NCBI RefSeq assembly: GCF_000263195.1
Contig: NC_018748.1
Span: forward strand, 2,604,001-2,668,000
Origin: Emticicia oligotrophica DSM 17448
Lineage (GTDB): Bacteria; Bacteroidota; Bacteroidia; Cytophagales; Spirosomataceae
Direction of reading: 5' to 3'
DNA: 64,000 nt
The translations under genes and the position numbers were made by a program. Below the pieces are notes generated by a model. The model was not told the DNA's origin. It saw only the letters and a list, made by a program, of their open reading frames with translations, and ran no database searches. Positions 43,365 through 51,878 of this stretch are shown one piece after another (position 1 is the stretch's first letter; the number at the start of each line of letters is the position of its first letter).

Positions 43365-43838
43365 TTAGCCCCTTACCAAACCACGTTCTCGGAGGTAATT
43401 ATTGGTCATAACCTCTTTGTCAGGGTTTAATACAACTTGCTTGAGCACCTCACATACAAAAAGTTCGTGGTCGCCTGCATCAGTCGAATGTAATACTTTA
43501 CATTGTAAATACCCAATACTTTCCAAGAGAAAAGGGCATCCCCTTTCATCTAATTCATACTTTAGATTCTTAAATTTATTAGAATCTAAACCACTCTTTC
43601 TACCTAATTTTGGAATTAAATTGGTTTGCTCTTTGGCTAATAAATTGATATTCAAAATCTTCGATTGTCTGACTAATGAAATTGTATAATCAATTTTATA
43701 AAGGGCTACACAAACTATTTTGCCGCCCATAGCAACTTGCATAACCCACGTGGCGATATTGGCATTGATTTGCTCTGCATAGCTGGTGGTTATCGAATGA
43801 ACATCGTAGTTCTTATATTTTAGCAAGGATTTAGACAT
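43365..43838 (-). CDS. Flavin reductase-like FMN-binding protein
   Basis: A 157-residue flavin reductase domain protein. Seen are the N-terminal ANIATWVMQVAMGG and ISLVRQSKILNINLLAK, then the GRKSGLDSNKFK and LHSTDAGDHELFVCEV stretches that line the FMN site. These proteins supply reduced flavin to a partner oxygenase or bind FMN themselves. No partner gene is near. It is slightly shorter than most family members (160-200 residues), but the start is a plain ATG and the core appears complete. Confidence 0.82.
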   Translation of the reverse strand: MSKSLLKYKNYDVHSITTSYAEQINANIATWVMQVAMGGKIVCVALYKIDYTISLVRQSKILNINLLAKEQTNLIPKLGRKSGLDSNKFKNLKYELDERGCPFLLESIGYLQCKVLHSTDAGDHELFVCEVLKQVVLNPDKEVMTNNYLRERGLVRG

Positions 43839-43898
43839 CTTGACCCAAGGATTTCATTTTATCATTAAACGTTGTGTTTTATTGAATGTTTAAAATAA

Positions 43899-44146
43899 AT
43901 GTATATACATAAATTTTTCAACAAATATTTGTATTTATTTGATAAAAAATTTAATATTACAGCGAAATTAATCGAAGCTAAACTTCTTATTGAAACAGTA
44001 AAAGTAGTAATTTCGTTACTTACGAACGATAAATCATTGCTTGATGTGATGGCGGATAGTGGAAAATAGTGATGATGAGTCTATTAAAAGATATTGCAAT
44101 TGTGGGTAATGCCTTGGTCTATGCAGGGGCACAACCAGTAAAATAA
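43899..44146 (+). other. Possible small gene(s) in a 373-base gap, unknown product
   Basis: An ATG at 43899 opens a 56-residue frame ending at 44069, beginning MYIHKFFNKYLYLFDKKFNI and continuing TAKLIEAKLLIETVKVV then ISLLTNDKSLLDVMADSGK; it looks helical and amphipathic. Two bases later, in another frame, an ATG at 44072 or 44075 opens a 24-residue frame (MSLLKDIAIVGNALVYAGAQ then PVK). An intrinsic terminator with its T-run on this strand follows at 44177. The two frames could be one gene split by a frameshift, or neither may be real. I recognise no family. The remaining parts of the gap show nothing. Confidence 0.3.
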
Positions 44147-44176
44147 GATTTTGATACTTACCCTAAACTAAACATT

Positions 44177-44209
44177 AGCCCCAGTCGAAATTCGGCTGGG
44201 GTTTTATTT
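44177..44209 (+). terminator. Intrinsic terminator with its T-run on the plus strand
   Basis: AGCCCCAGTCGAA faces TTCGGCTGGGGTT (one wobble pair), followed by TTATTTTTTTATTTT. The T-run faces the plus strand, although both flanking annotated genes are on the minus strand. It may serve the small plus-strand frame at 43899. It also lies at the 3' end of the minus-strand DUF4097 gene, where it could act more weakly. Confidence 0.75.
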
Positions 44210-44211
44210 TT

Positions 44212-45033
44212 TTATTTTAATTTACGAATCAGCACATCTCCATGCATGGTTTTCATCATGATTTCTGGCCCACCTCCATTGATTTTGCCGTAAGTCCATT
44301 CGTCTTTCTGAATTTTGTAAAGCCCTTTCTCTTTATCAGCAGTTTGTTTGATTTTAGCAGGCGTTTTATCTACTTCAATATCAAAGTCAGTAAGCACTTC
44401 ACCCATATCAGATTTGAGTTTTACGTTAGCTTTTAGCGAAGCTGGAAAACTAATATCAACATTGCCATTGAGTGTAGTAAATGCCATTGGCGTATTGGGC
44501 GTAATATCAGTAAAATTAATGATGATATCTTCATTGATGGTGTTAGCCACAACGCTTCCCGAAATATTTTTCATTTTAATCTCTCCATTAATATTCGAAA
44601 TTTCGTGGTTGCCTGATACATTTTCCACATAAATATCACCATTGTTGATAGTTTTCAGCTTTAAAGATGATTTACGAGGTACTTTGATAGTTAAATTGAC
44701 CTTCATGTTTACGCGGTCGATACTTACATTGACATTATTGTTTTGCTCGCGAGCGATGAGTTCGAAGCCATCATTTGTTGAGATTCGTTTCATACCATCC
44801 GTTCGTTCATTCGATTGTTTTTTCTCCGAAATGGGAGCTATGGCATCAATAATAATATCTTTACCTTCATAACTAACTACTTTTATTGAACCCGTAATTA
44901 AATTTACATTTATTTTAGCTTCTTTGGCTGGGTCAGAAAGTGGTACAATGAGTTGGTCGCGGTCTTGAGCGAAAGTGCTTAATGCAGAAACTGAAAGCAT
45001 TAAAGCAGAAAATATGATTTTATTTGTCTTCAT
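44212..45033 (-). CDS. Exported DUF4097-type beta-helix-like protein
   Basis: About 273 residues from the ATG at 45033; the longer TTG start at 45054 adds an unlikely prefix. A signal peptide (MKTNKIIFSALMLSVSALSTFAQ) precedes a series of short parallel beta repeats with GDI/GNHEI/GEI turns, such as NNGDIYVENVSGNHEIS and NINGEIKMKNISG, typical of the DUF4097 family. It is the last gene of a sigma factor operon and a paralogue of the gene before it (36 bases away). Function is unknown; the proteins may sense or shield the envelope. Confidence 0.82.
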   Translation of the reverse strand: MKTNKIIFSALMLSVSALSTFAQDRDQLIVPLSDPAKEAKINVNLITGSIKVVSYEGKDIIIDAIAPISEKKQSNERTDGMKRISTNDGFELIAREQNNNVNVSIDRVNMKVNLTIKVPRKSSLKLKTINNGDIYVENVSGNHEISNINGEIKMKNISGSVVANTINEDIIINFTDITPNTPMAFTTLNGNVDISFPASLKANVKLKSDMGEVLTDFDIEVDKTPAKIKQTADKEKGLYKIQKDEWTYGKINGGGPEIMMKTMHGDVLIRKLK

Positions 45034-45068
45034 TTTATTTTTGTTTATGCACAAACTCAGTTGAATGT

Positions 45069-45926
45069 TTATGCTTTTTTGATATAAATATTTCCGTTGA
45101 AAGTTTCGAATTTTAAGTTTTTACCACCTTTTCCAATCCTAATTAAGCTACCTTTGCTAAGCTTGTGAGTCGTTCCTTTTTCTGATTCTTTGGTTGTTCG
45201 CATAACTTTGGCAGGTAGTGTTTCTACTTCCTCAAAATCAGTGAAAAAATCTCCTTGGAAAGTTTTAAACTCACAATCGGCCGAAAAATTGGCAGGATAA
45301 CTGATATTTAGATTCCCATTTAGTGTATAATACTTAGCATTATCGGGTGGTAATGTTAGGTAATTGATGGTTACATCACCATTAATTGTATGCACATCAT
45401 TGGCCGCTTTAATGTCTTTTAGCGTAATTTTTCCATTGATATTGTTGGCTTTTATTTGCCCATCAACTTCATGTACATGAATATCACCGTTATTAATGGT
45501 TGAAACCACTAAATTCATAGATTTAGGTACTTTTATCGTAAAATTTAGGTTACTACGATAGCGAATTTTGCGGTTATCATTGTTCCATCTATCTTGGTTT
45601 CTGTTCGGACGAGAATCCCACGGTTCTGCAATGTAGGCAAATAAACTATCGCCTTTTTGCTCAAATTCCAGTTTAAATTCTCGCTTTCCCTTTTCTAAAT
45701 CCTCCTGTGTTTCGGCCGAAAGTGTTTTGTCAACTTCAATTGAAACTTTATTGCCAGCATAGCCTTCGACCTTAATAAAGCCATCAATATTATAGACGGC
45801 CAGCACGCTATTTGGTGAAACAGTGAATTCTTTTTGTATTTTTTCACTGAATTTGGTGTCTTGGGCAGGCGTTTTTATGCATGATAATACCAACCCCGAC
45901 AAAATCGGGACAATTAACTTTTTCAT
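45069..45926 (-). CDS. Exported DUF4097-type protein, paralogue of the next gene
   Basis: A 285-residue protein whose N-terminus MKKLIVPILSGLVLSC offers a lipobox-like Cys16, so it may be a lipoprotein. The body has the same short beta repeats (INNGDIHVHEVDGQIKANN, NINGKITLKDIKA, VHTINGDVTINY) as the paralogue. A charged segment DRWNNDNRKIRYRSN near 120 is not shared. It lies 20 bases after the HEAT-repeat gene and belongs to the same operon. Confidence 0.82.
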   Translation of the reverse strand: MKKLIVPILSGLVLSCIKTPAQDTKFSEKIQKEFTVSPNSVLAVYNIDGFIKVEGYAGNKVSIEVDKTLSAETQEDLEKGKREFKLEFEQKGDSLFAYIAEPWDSRPNRNQDRWNNDNRKIRYRSNLNFTIKVPKSMNLVVSTINNGDIHVHEVDGQIKANNINGKITLKDIKAANDVHTINGDVTINYLTLPPDNAKYYTLNGNLNISYPANFSADCEFKTFQGDFFTDFEEVETLPAKVMRTTKESEKGTTHKLSKGSLIRIGKGGKNLKFETFNGNIYIKKA

Positions 45927-45946
45927 AATTTTGTGTTGTTTTGTTT

Positions 45947-46666
45947 TTACGAAAGTACTTGAATCGTCTGCTCAATTTTACCTTTTACAGCTTCATTGAG
46001 GTTCTCTTTTTGTAGTAATTGCTTAAATTGTTTGATTGAGCGTTTTTCTTGTAATTTGACCATCGCATCGGCAAGTGCCACTTGTACCAATGGTGATTCT
46101 TGCTTCATCAATGACTGTACTAGGCCTTCACGTACTTTTGGATTATCGGCCAACTGAACCAATGCTTCGAGGGTAACGAGTCTTACATTTTCATTGGGGT
46201 CAGAATTGAGCGTTGTAAGCAAGGCATCAATTATTTTATCATCAACTTTGGGTAATTCTTGCGTATAACTCACCGCTTTGAGGCGTTCGGTGGCCGTTGG
46301 ATTTTCAAGCATCGAAAGCATCATCATTTCTTTCATTTCCTGTACTTCAGATGAAAGCTTTTTTACATCTTCTTGGCTACTTGTAACTGTACTATTGGGT
46401 TTTCCAGAAAAATAACCAATACTTACACCTACAACTAAAATAACTAAGCCATAAGCCCAATTATAGGCAGGTTTGTAGGTGAATATTTGTTGTAAATCAG
46501 TAAAGCGTTTAGTCCAAGAATTTGCTTTTTTCTCTTCTACTTCGGCTTTGTAAGTTTCGAGCATGGCATGAAAACTGGGTTTCATATCACGACTCGGTTC
46601 TGGTGTTTGTAGGCGACCGAGTTGCTCCCAAAGCGATTTTTCAATATCATCAAATTGTTCGTTCAT
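45947..46666 (-). CDS. Membrane-anchored HEAT-repeat protein, probable anti-sigma factor
   Basis: About 239 residues from the ATG at 46666 (a TTG at 46678 would overlap the sigma gene by four bases). The N-terminal cytoplasmic part is helical (MNEQFDDIEKSLWEQLGRLQ), followed by one membrane helix (about 69-86, YGLVILVVGVSIGYFSG) and, outside, HEAT-like repeats such as ENVRLVTLEALVQLADN and SPLVQVALADAMVKLQEK. It directly follows an ECF sigma gene. This order and topology are typical of an anti-sigma factor, but there is no zinc-finger anti-sigma motif, so the role is inferred. Confidence 0.7.
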   Translation of the reverse strand: MNEQFDDIEKSLWEQLGRLQTPEPSRDMKPSFHAMLETYKAEVEEKKANSWTKRFTDLQQIFTYKPAYNWAYGLVILVVGVSIGYFSGKPNSTVTSSQEDVKKLSSEVQEMKEMMMLSMLENPTATERLKAVSYTQELPKVDDKIIDALLTTLNSDPNENVRLVTLEALVQLADNPKVREGLVQSLMKQESPLVQVALADAMVKLQEKRSIKQFKQLLQKENLNEAVKGKIEQTIQVLS

Positions 46667-46674
46667 AAAGCAAA

Positions 46675-47229
46675 TCAAATCATTTCTTTCAAATAAATAC
46701 TCTTTAACTCTTTCATGGCTCGGTGCACTTTAACTTTAATATTTCCTTCAGAAGTTTGTAAAATACTGGCGATTTCCTGATAAGATAAATCTTGAAAACG
46801 GCTCAAAACTAATACTTCTCGGTGCTCGTTACTGAGCTTATTCAGAGCAGCATGCAGGTTATCAATCTCTTGTTTCTTTTCCAATTGAAAATCTGCAGCT
46901 GGTTCGGCTAAGTTTCGCTCACTTACAGAGCTCATATCTGCTTGATACACCATTCGTTTATTTTTTCTAAGGGCATCATTCATGACATTTCTGCCTAAAT
47001 GATACATCCAAGTACGAAATTCCCCACTTTCAGCCGAAAATGTGTGTCTATACTTCAACATTCTATAAAATACGGTTTGTACTAAATCTTCACTGTATGC
47101 CGATTCGCCCGTTAGGTGGTAAAAGAATGCGAATAGTGCTCGATGATACCGCTCAAAGAGCAAGCCCATCTTGTCTAAATCGCCCGCTTTTACTTTGAGC
47201 ATCAGGTTATTATCAGATATAGCGTTCAA
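46675..47229 (-). CDS. ECF-type RNA polymerase sigma factor
   Basis: A 184-residue sigma-70 family protein. Region 2 spans about 22-90, with FYHLTGESAYSEDLVQTVFYRMLKYR and RTWMYHLGRNVMNDALRK, and region 4 spans about 125-178, with LSNEHREVLVLSRFQDLSYQEIA and the recognition helix ILQTSEGNIKVKVHRAM. It heads a four-gene operon with a HEAT-repeat membrane protein and two DUF4097 proteins, and is divergent from oxyR. It probably responds to an envelope signal relayed by the anchor protein and may promote its own operon; I could not define its target promoter. Confidence 0.92.
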   Translation of the reverse strand: MNAISDNNLMLKVKAGDLDKMGLLFERYHRALFAFFYHLTGESAYSEDLVQTVFYRMLKYRHTFSAESGEFRTWMYHLGRNVMNDALRKNKRMVYQADMSSVSERNLAEPAADFQLEKKQEIDNLHAALNKLSNEHREVLVLSRFQDLSYQEIASILQTSEGNIKVKVHRAMKELKSIYLKEMI

Positions 47230-47366
47230 GCTTCAGGATTTATATAATTTTGCGTATTTGAATGTGGAAACCGAGCATGAAAAGAAAGGTTACAGAAAAA
47301 TCAGAAAAAATAATTTTTTTGAGCAAAAACAAAAAGTATTGCTTAGAAAACGGCAAAATAAGCATT

Positions 47367-47374
47367 TACCTTTG
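47367..47374 (+). promoter_or_regulatory. Candidate -7 element of oxyR
   Basis: TACCTTTG matches TAnnTTTG exactly, 22 bases before the oxyR ATG. A TTG at 47339-47341 is 25 bases upstream, a little further than usual. A short leader of about 15 bases would result. Confidence 0.4.
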
Positions 47375-47395
47375 TATATGATTTAATATTAGAAT

Positions 47396-48334
47396 ATGAA
47401 TTTTCAACAATTAGAATATATCATAGCGGTAGATAAGCATCGTCACTTCCAAAAGGCTGCTGATGAATGTTGTGTGACACAGGCTACACTGAGTATGATG
47501 ATAAAAAAGCTGGAAGAAGAGCTTGAAGTAGTGATTTTCGACCGAAGTAAGCAACCTGTTATTCCAACCGAAGCTGGTAAGGAAATAATCGGACAAGCAA
47601 AGATAGTTTTGAAAGAAACTGCTTTTTTGAAGCAGTTAGCAAAAGATACCAAATTTGAAGTAAAAGGTCATTTACGAATTGGTATTATACCTACTTTAGC
47701 ACCTTACTTATTGCCTTTGTTTTTATATAAGTTGCTCAAAAACAACCCTCAACTTAAGGTAAAAGTCAGTGAGTTGAATACGAATCAAATTGTAGAGCAA
47801 CTCGAAAAAGATTTGCTTGATGTGGGGATTTTAGCAACACCCATAAATATTGAGGGGCTCAAAGAATATCCTCTTTTCTACGAAAAATTGGTAGTTTTTG
47901 TTTCTGACAAAGAAACCACACTCAGGAAAAAATTTATTTTACCCGAAGAAATAGATGTGAATCGACTTTGGCTTTTAGAGGAAGGTCATTGTTTACGTTC
48001 GCAGATGATGAATTTGTGTGAATTACGCAAAAAAAATACCGACTTTGGTAATCTCGAATATGAAGCTGGAAGTATAGAATCGTTGTTGAAAATTGTAGAA
48101 ATGAATAATGGTATTACGGTTGTACCCGAATTGGCTGTTATCAATTTTGATGCTAAGCAAAAGAAACAGTTACGTGAGTTTAAAGCCCCCGTTCCTGTAC
48201 GAGAAATTAGCTTGGTTACTTACCGACATTTCGTAAAAACGCGTTTATTGGAAGTGCTTGCTGAGGAAATAAAAACAGGTGTTTCTCAAGTACTGCCCCT
48301 AAAACCCGATAAGCAAATAGTAGTAGAAATGTAA
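47396..48334 (+). CDS. oxyR: OxyR-type LysR-family peroxide regulator
   Basis: A 312-residue LysR protein. The winged helix-turn-helix (FQQLEYIIAVDKHRHFQKAADECCVTQATLS, 3-33 region) is followed by the LysR substrate domain. The redox motif LLEEGHCLRSQMMNLC places cysteines at residues 199 and 208, with the same spacing and numbering as in Escherichia coli OxyR, where they form the peroxide-sensing disulfide. It is divergent from the ECF sigma operon. No catalase or peroxidase gene is adjacent; targets are presumably elsewhere. Confidence 0.92.
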   Translation: MNFQQLEYIIAVDKHRHFQKAADECCVTQATLSMMIKKLEEELEVVIFDRSKQPVIPTEAGKEIIGQAKIVLKETAFLKQLAKDTKFEVKGHLRIGIIPTLAPYLLPLFLYKLLKNNPQLKVKVSELNTNQIVEQLEKDLLDVGILATPINIEGLKEYPLFYEKLVVFVSDKETTLRKKFILPEEIDVNRLWLLEEGHCLRSQMMNLCELRKKNTDFGNLEYEAGSIESLLKIVEMNNGITVVPELAVINFDAKQKKQLREFKAPVPVREISLVTYRHFVKTRLLEVLAEEIKTGVSQVLPLKPDKQIVVEM

Positions 48335-48379
48335 ATTAGCTTGTTTAGAGCTAAATCAAGGATATTTGCTCTACAAACA

Positions 48380-48413
48380 AAAAGCCTGTGAAATATTACA
48401 TTCACAGGCTTTT
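48380..48413. terminator. Bidirectional terminator between oxyR and nrdB
   Basis: AAAAGCCTGTGAA (48380-48392) pairs perfectly with TTCACAGGCTTTT (48401-48413), with an 8-base loop. T-runs follow on both strands, as expected between converging genes. Confidence 0.85.
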
Positions 48414-48435
48414 GTTTATTATTGAATATTTTCAA

Positions 48436-49422
48436 TTAGAAATCTTCATCTAAAGAGAATGCCATATCGCTCTTTTGCGACATCACACCAGACTTTTGGT
48501 ATTCGCCTACGCGTTTTTCAAAGAAGTTAGTTTTTCCTTGAAGTGAAATCATATCCATGAAATCGAACGGATTGGCAGCATTATAAATTTTGTTCAAGCC
48601 TAAAGACTCTAAGAGGTGGTCGGCTACGAATTCAATGTACTGACACATCAATTCGGCATTCATACCAATTAATGAAACAGGAAGAGCATCAGTTACAAAT
48701 TCTTTCTCAATTTCTACCGCATCACGTACCAAAGAATACACTTTATCGGCTGGATATTTATTTTGAATGTATTGTGTATAAAGTAAACAAGCGAAATCAC
48801 GGTGTAAGCCTTCATCACGAGAAATAAGCTCATTCGAGAAAGTAAGGCCTGGCATTAAACCACGCTTTTTCAACCAGAAAATAGAGCAGAAAGAACCTGA
48901 GAAGAATATTCCTTCCACTACGGCAAATGCCAATAAGCGGTCGATGAAGTTTCCTTGCTCAATCCATTTCAATGCCCAATCGGCCTTTTTCTTTACGCAT
49001 GGAATATGGTCGATAGCATTTAACATTTTATCTCTTTCTACCGCATCTTTGATATAGGTATCAATCAATAAAGAGTAAGTTTCGGAGTGAATGTTTTCCA
49101 TCATAATTTGGAAACCATAAAAACATTTAGCTTCGGCAAATTGTACGCGAGAGATAAAGTTTACCGCTAAGTTTTCATTTACGATGCCATCAGATGCGGC
49201 AAAAAATGCTAGTACATGAGAAATAAAGTGGCGTTCACCATCGCTTAATTTTGCCCAGTCTTGTAAATCTGGTGAGAGGTCAATTTCTTCGGCTGTCCAG
49301 AAAGATGCCTCATGTTTTTTATAAAATTCCCAAATATCGTTGTGTTTGATTGGGAATAGAACGAAACGAGTTTTGTCTTCAATCAGAAGAGGTTCAACTT
49401 GTAATAGTTCAGCGTCAGTCAT
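48436..49422 (-). CDS. nrdB: Ribonucleotide reductase, class I small subunit
   Basis: A 328-residue R2 protein similar in style to eukaryotic and class Ia small subunits. Metal ligands and radical site are visible: Asp48 in WTAEEIDLS, Glu79-region NENLAV, Glu109 and His112 in [10 protein letters not shown], and the radical Tyr116. A second ligand cluster lies around [13 protein letters not shown]. The C-terminus ends [10 protein letters not shown], an acidic-aromatic tail expected to bind the large subunit. The nrdA gene is not in the window. It has a good candidate promoter at 49518. Confidence 0.95.
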   Translation of the reverse strand: MTDAELLQVEPLLIEDKTRFVLFPIKHNDIWEFYKKHEASFWTAEEIDLSPDLQDWAKLSDGERHFISHVLAFFAASDGIVNENLAVNFISRVQFAEAKCFYGFQIMMENIHSETYSLLIDTYIKDAVERDKMLNAIDHIPCVKKKADWALKWIEQGNFIDRLLAFAVVEGIFFSGSFCSIFWLKKRGLMPGLTFSNELISRDEGLHRDFACLLYTQYIQNKYPADKVYSLVRDAVEIEKEFVTDALPVSLIGMNAELMCQYIEFVADHLLESLGLNKIYNAANPFDFMDMISLQGKTNFFEKRVGEYQKSGVMSQKSDMAFSLDEDF

Positions 49423-49517
49423 TGGAGTTTGTATTTTATTGGAGTTTATTGGTTTGCGGTGAACCGCTAAAGTATTTACATTATTCTTTGGGACTGCTTG
49501 ACAGTAGAATTGTATGC

Positions 49518-49548
49518 CAAATATAGTTACATAATCGTTTGTTCACAA
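49518..49548 (-). promoter_or_regulatory. Candidate promoter of nrdB
   Basis: On the minus strand, TTG (plus positions 49546-49548) is followed after exactly 20 bases by TATATTTG (49518-49525), the full Bacteroidota form. It lies about 95 bases upstream of the nrdB start. The leader contains a small GCGGT-GA-ACCGC hairpin but no box I can name. Confidence 0.6.
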
Positions 49549-49718
49549 CGAATGTTTTCGATAATTGTAACTTTTTTCTAATATAGTGCTTATAATCTAT
49601 TGATAGTCAAGATACTTAAAAATTATCTTTTATTCAAACCATTTTTTATCAAAAAATAGATTAAAATACTAATTTTACGCCCTTTCTCTAAACTATAAAA
49701 CCTAATAAATAACTAATT

Positions 49719-50864
49719 ATGAAAAAAATACTCTTCGGAGTTCTGACTGCTGCTGCTGTGGCTTCGGGGGCTTTATTCCTCCAACCTTTTGACCATATCC
49801 GTAATTTCATATCGTGGGGGAAACATTCTATTTTTGATTTTCGTACACATCCAACACGACATATTGAGAATGGAGGTGCTCCACAAGTTTGGCCTCAAGA
49901 TTCTCTTTATAATAAAGTTCAGATTCCTGATTCGCTTATCGCACAAATAGATTCAAATAATACGCATGCATTCATAGTCATCCAAAATGGCAAGATTCTT
50001 TATGAACGTTACTTCGATGGATTTACCAAAGATAGCATCAGTGGGTCATTTTCTGCCGCAAAAAGTATCATTTCAATGCTAGTGGGTATTGCTGTGAGGG
50101 AAGGAAAAATTAAGTCTATTGATGAACTTGCAGGAAATTATGTACCTCATTTTAAAGAAGGTAAACTAGCTAAAGTTAAGATAAAAGACTTACTTACGAT
50201 GAGTTCTGGCACAAACTACAAAGAAAGTGATAAAAGTTATATGGGCCTCGCGGCGAAAATGTATTATGCCGATGATTTGAATTATGTTGTAGAACAGATG
50301 GAAGCCCAAGAGCCAGCAGGTATCAACTGGGAATATAGAAGTGGCGATACGCAAGTATTAGGTTTAATTGTAGAAAAGGCATTTGGTAAAAGTATTTCGG
50401 AGCTTACTTCTAACTATTTTATAAACCCAATGGGTGCAGAAAACGACGCTAAATGGCTACTCGATGGAGACCAACAGCATGAGAAAGCCTTTTGTTGCTT
50501 CAATGGTGTTGCTCGCGATTACGCTCGTTTTGGCGAATTGATGCGTACATACGGCAAGTGGAAAGATAAACAAATTGTACCAGAAGCTTACATGAGAGCC
50601 GCAACTTCGCCTGCTTTATACTTAAAAGACCCAACCGAAGGTGGCAAGCCTGTTGATTATTATGGATACCAGTTTTGGATATTCAACCATAAGGGCTTTT
50701 CGATACCAGCTATGAATGGCCTTTTTGGACAATACGTATATACTATTCGAGAAAAAAATGCTATCATTGTACGATTAGGCGAAACCAAACCGACTAAGCA
50801 TATTCATCATTTTCAGCCTGAGAATTTCACATATATTGATGCTGCACTATCAATTTTAAAATAA
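49719..50864 (+). CDS. Beta-lactamase-fold serine hydrolase
   Basis: A 381-residue protein with an N-terminal membrane or signal segment (about 3-20). The catalytic S-x-x-K is SAAK (Ser112, Lys115), and the second motif Y-x-S lies in EYRSGD (Tyr206, Ser208). The third triad is not clear to me. The family includes class C beta-lactamases, peptidases and esterases; nothing marks this as a resistance enzyme. DLLTMSSGTNYKES is the usual family stretch. It precedes an M48 peptidase by 75 bases on the same strand. Confidence 0.85.
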   Translation: MKKILFGVLTAAAVASGALFLQPFDHIRNFISWGKHSIFDFRTHPTRHIENGGAPQVWPQDSLYNKVQIPDSLIAQIDSNNTHAFIVIQNGKILYERYFDGFTKDSISGSFSAAKSIISMLVGIAVREGKIKSIDELAGNYVPHFKEGKLAKVKIKDLLTMSSGTNYKESDKSYMGLAAKMYYADDLNYVVEQMEAQEPAGINWEYRSGDTQVLGLIVEKAFGKSISELTSNYFINPMGAENDAKWLLDGDQQHEKAFCCFNGVARDYARFGELMRTYGKWKDKQIVPEAYMRAATSPALYLKDPTEGGKPVDYYGYQFWIFNHKGFSIPAMNGLFGQYVYTIREKNAIIVRLGETKPTKHIHHFQPENFTYIDAALSILK

Positions 50865-50939
50865 AGTTCAATATACTTGTTTCGAATTGATAAAAGTTCA
50901 GTCTTATTTTGAAAAACAAAAAAATAAACCTTTTTAATC

Positions 50940-51743
50940 ATGCAATCATCTGGTTTAAAGTTCAGATTTCTGATAGGCATCGTGATGGCAATCGTTGCTT
51001 TGATTAGTTATTACAGTAAAAATCAGGTAAATCCTGTTACTGGCGAAAAACAACATATTGACCTAACGCCCGAACAAGAAGTGGCGATGGGTTTACAAAG
51101 TGCTCCTCAGATGGCTCAAGAATATGGTGGTCTATACGCTGATAATGAAGTACAACAAGAAGCCAAGGCCGTTGGGTATAAAATTGTCAAGCAAGTAGAT
51201 GAAGAAGCCAAAGCAAAAGGAGTTAAGATTCCTTATCAATTTGATTTCCATGTATTGGCCGATGACCAAACAGTGAATGCATTTGCTTTACCTGGTGGAC
51301 AAATCTTCATTACGGTTGGCCTTTTAAAACGCCTAAAATCTGAAGACCAATTGGCTGGTGTACTAGGCCATGAAGTGGGCCACGTGATTCACCGCCATTC
51401 TGCTCAGCAAATGGCAAAGTCTGATTTTTACCAAGGATTAGTAGGTGCAGTAGCTACTGCCACTTCTGATGGGACAGGAATGGGTGGTGGACAAATCGCT
51501 CAGTATGTGGCACAAATTCAACAAATGAAGTTCGGGCGAAATGATGAATTACAGTCAGATGAGTTTGGCGTAAAGTACATGATTCAAGCTGGCTATGACC
51601 CTAATGCGATGATTCAAGTGATGGAAATTTTAGAAGAAGCAAGTGGCGGCCAACAAACTGCTGAATTTATGAGTACACACCCAAGTCCGGAAAATCGTAT
51701 TATCAAGATAAAAGAACATATTGCTAAATATAGTAAGCAATAA
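50940..51743 (+). CDS. M48-family metallopeptidase (LoiP/YcaL-like), membrane-anchored
   Basis: A 267-residue protein with one N-terminal helix (about 9-25). The zinc motif is HEVGH (144-148), with the third ligand in NDELQSDEFGVKYM (Glu about 208). NAFALPGGQIFITVGLL precedes the motif as in other M48 proteins. It probably degrades misfolded envelope proteins. The lack of a Cys at the end of the N-terminal helix points to a membrane anchor rather than lipidation. A terminator follows at 51766. Confidence 0.88.
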   Translation: MQSSGLKFRFLIGIVMAIVALISYYSKNQVNPVTGEKQHIDLTPEQEVAMGLQSAPQMAQEYGGLYADNEVQQEAKAVGYKIVKQVDEEAKAKGVKIPYQFDFHVLADDQTVNAFALPGGQIFITVGLLKRLKSEDQLAGVLGHEVGHVIHRHSAQQMAKSDFYQGLVGAVATATSDGTGMGGGQIAQYVAQIQQMKFGRNDELQSDEFGVKYMIQAGYDPNAMIQVMEILEEASGGQQTAEFMSTHPSPENRIIKIKEHIAKYSKQ

Positions 51744-51765
51744 AATGTTCCTAGAATAGATTAAT

Positions 51766-51804
51766 AACCGCAAGTAATTAAATATAAAAAGCTTGCGGTT
51801 TTTT
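51766..51804 (+). terminator. Intrinsic terminator after the M48 peptidase
   Basis: AACCGCAAG (51766-51774) pairs with CTTGCGGTT (51792-51800), followed by TTTT, with a loop of 17 bases. Confidence 0.75.
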
Positions 51805-51878
51805 AGTAATAAATGAAATCCAAGAAACAAATATTTACGTATCTTGTTTAAACGACAATACGAAAGCTTAAAAGCAAA

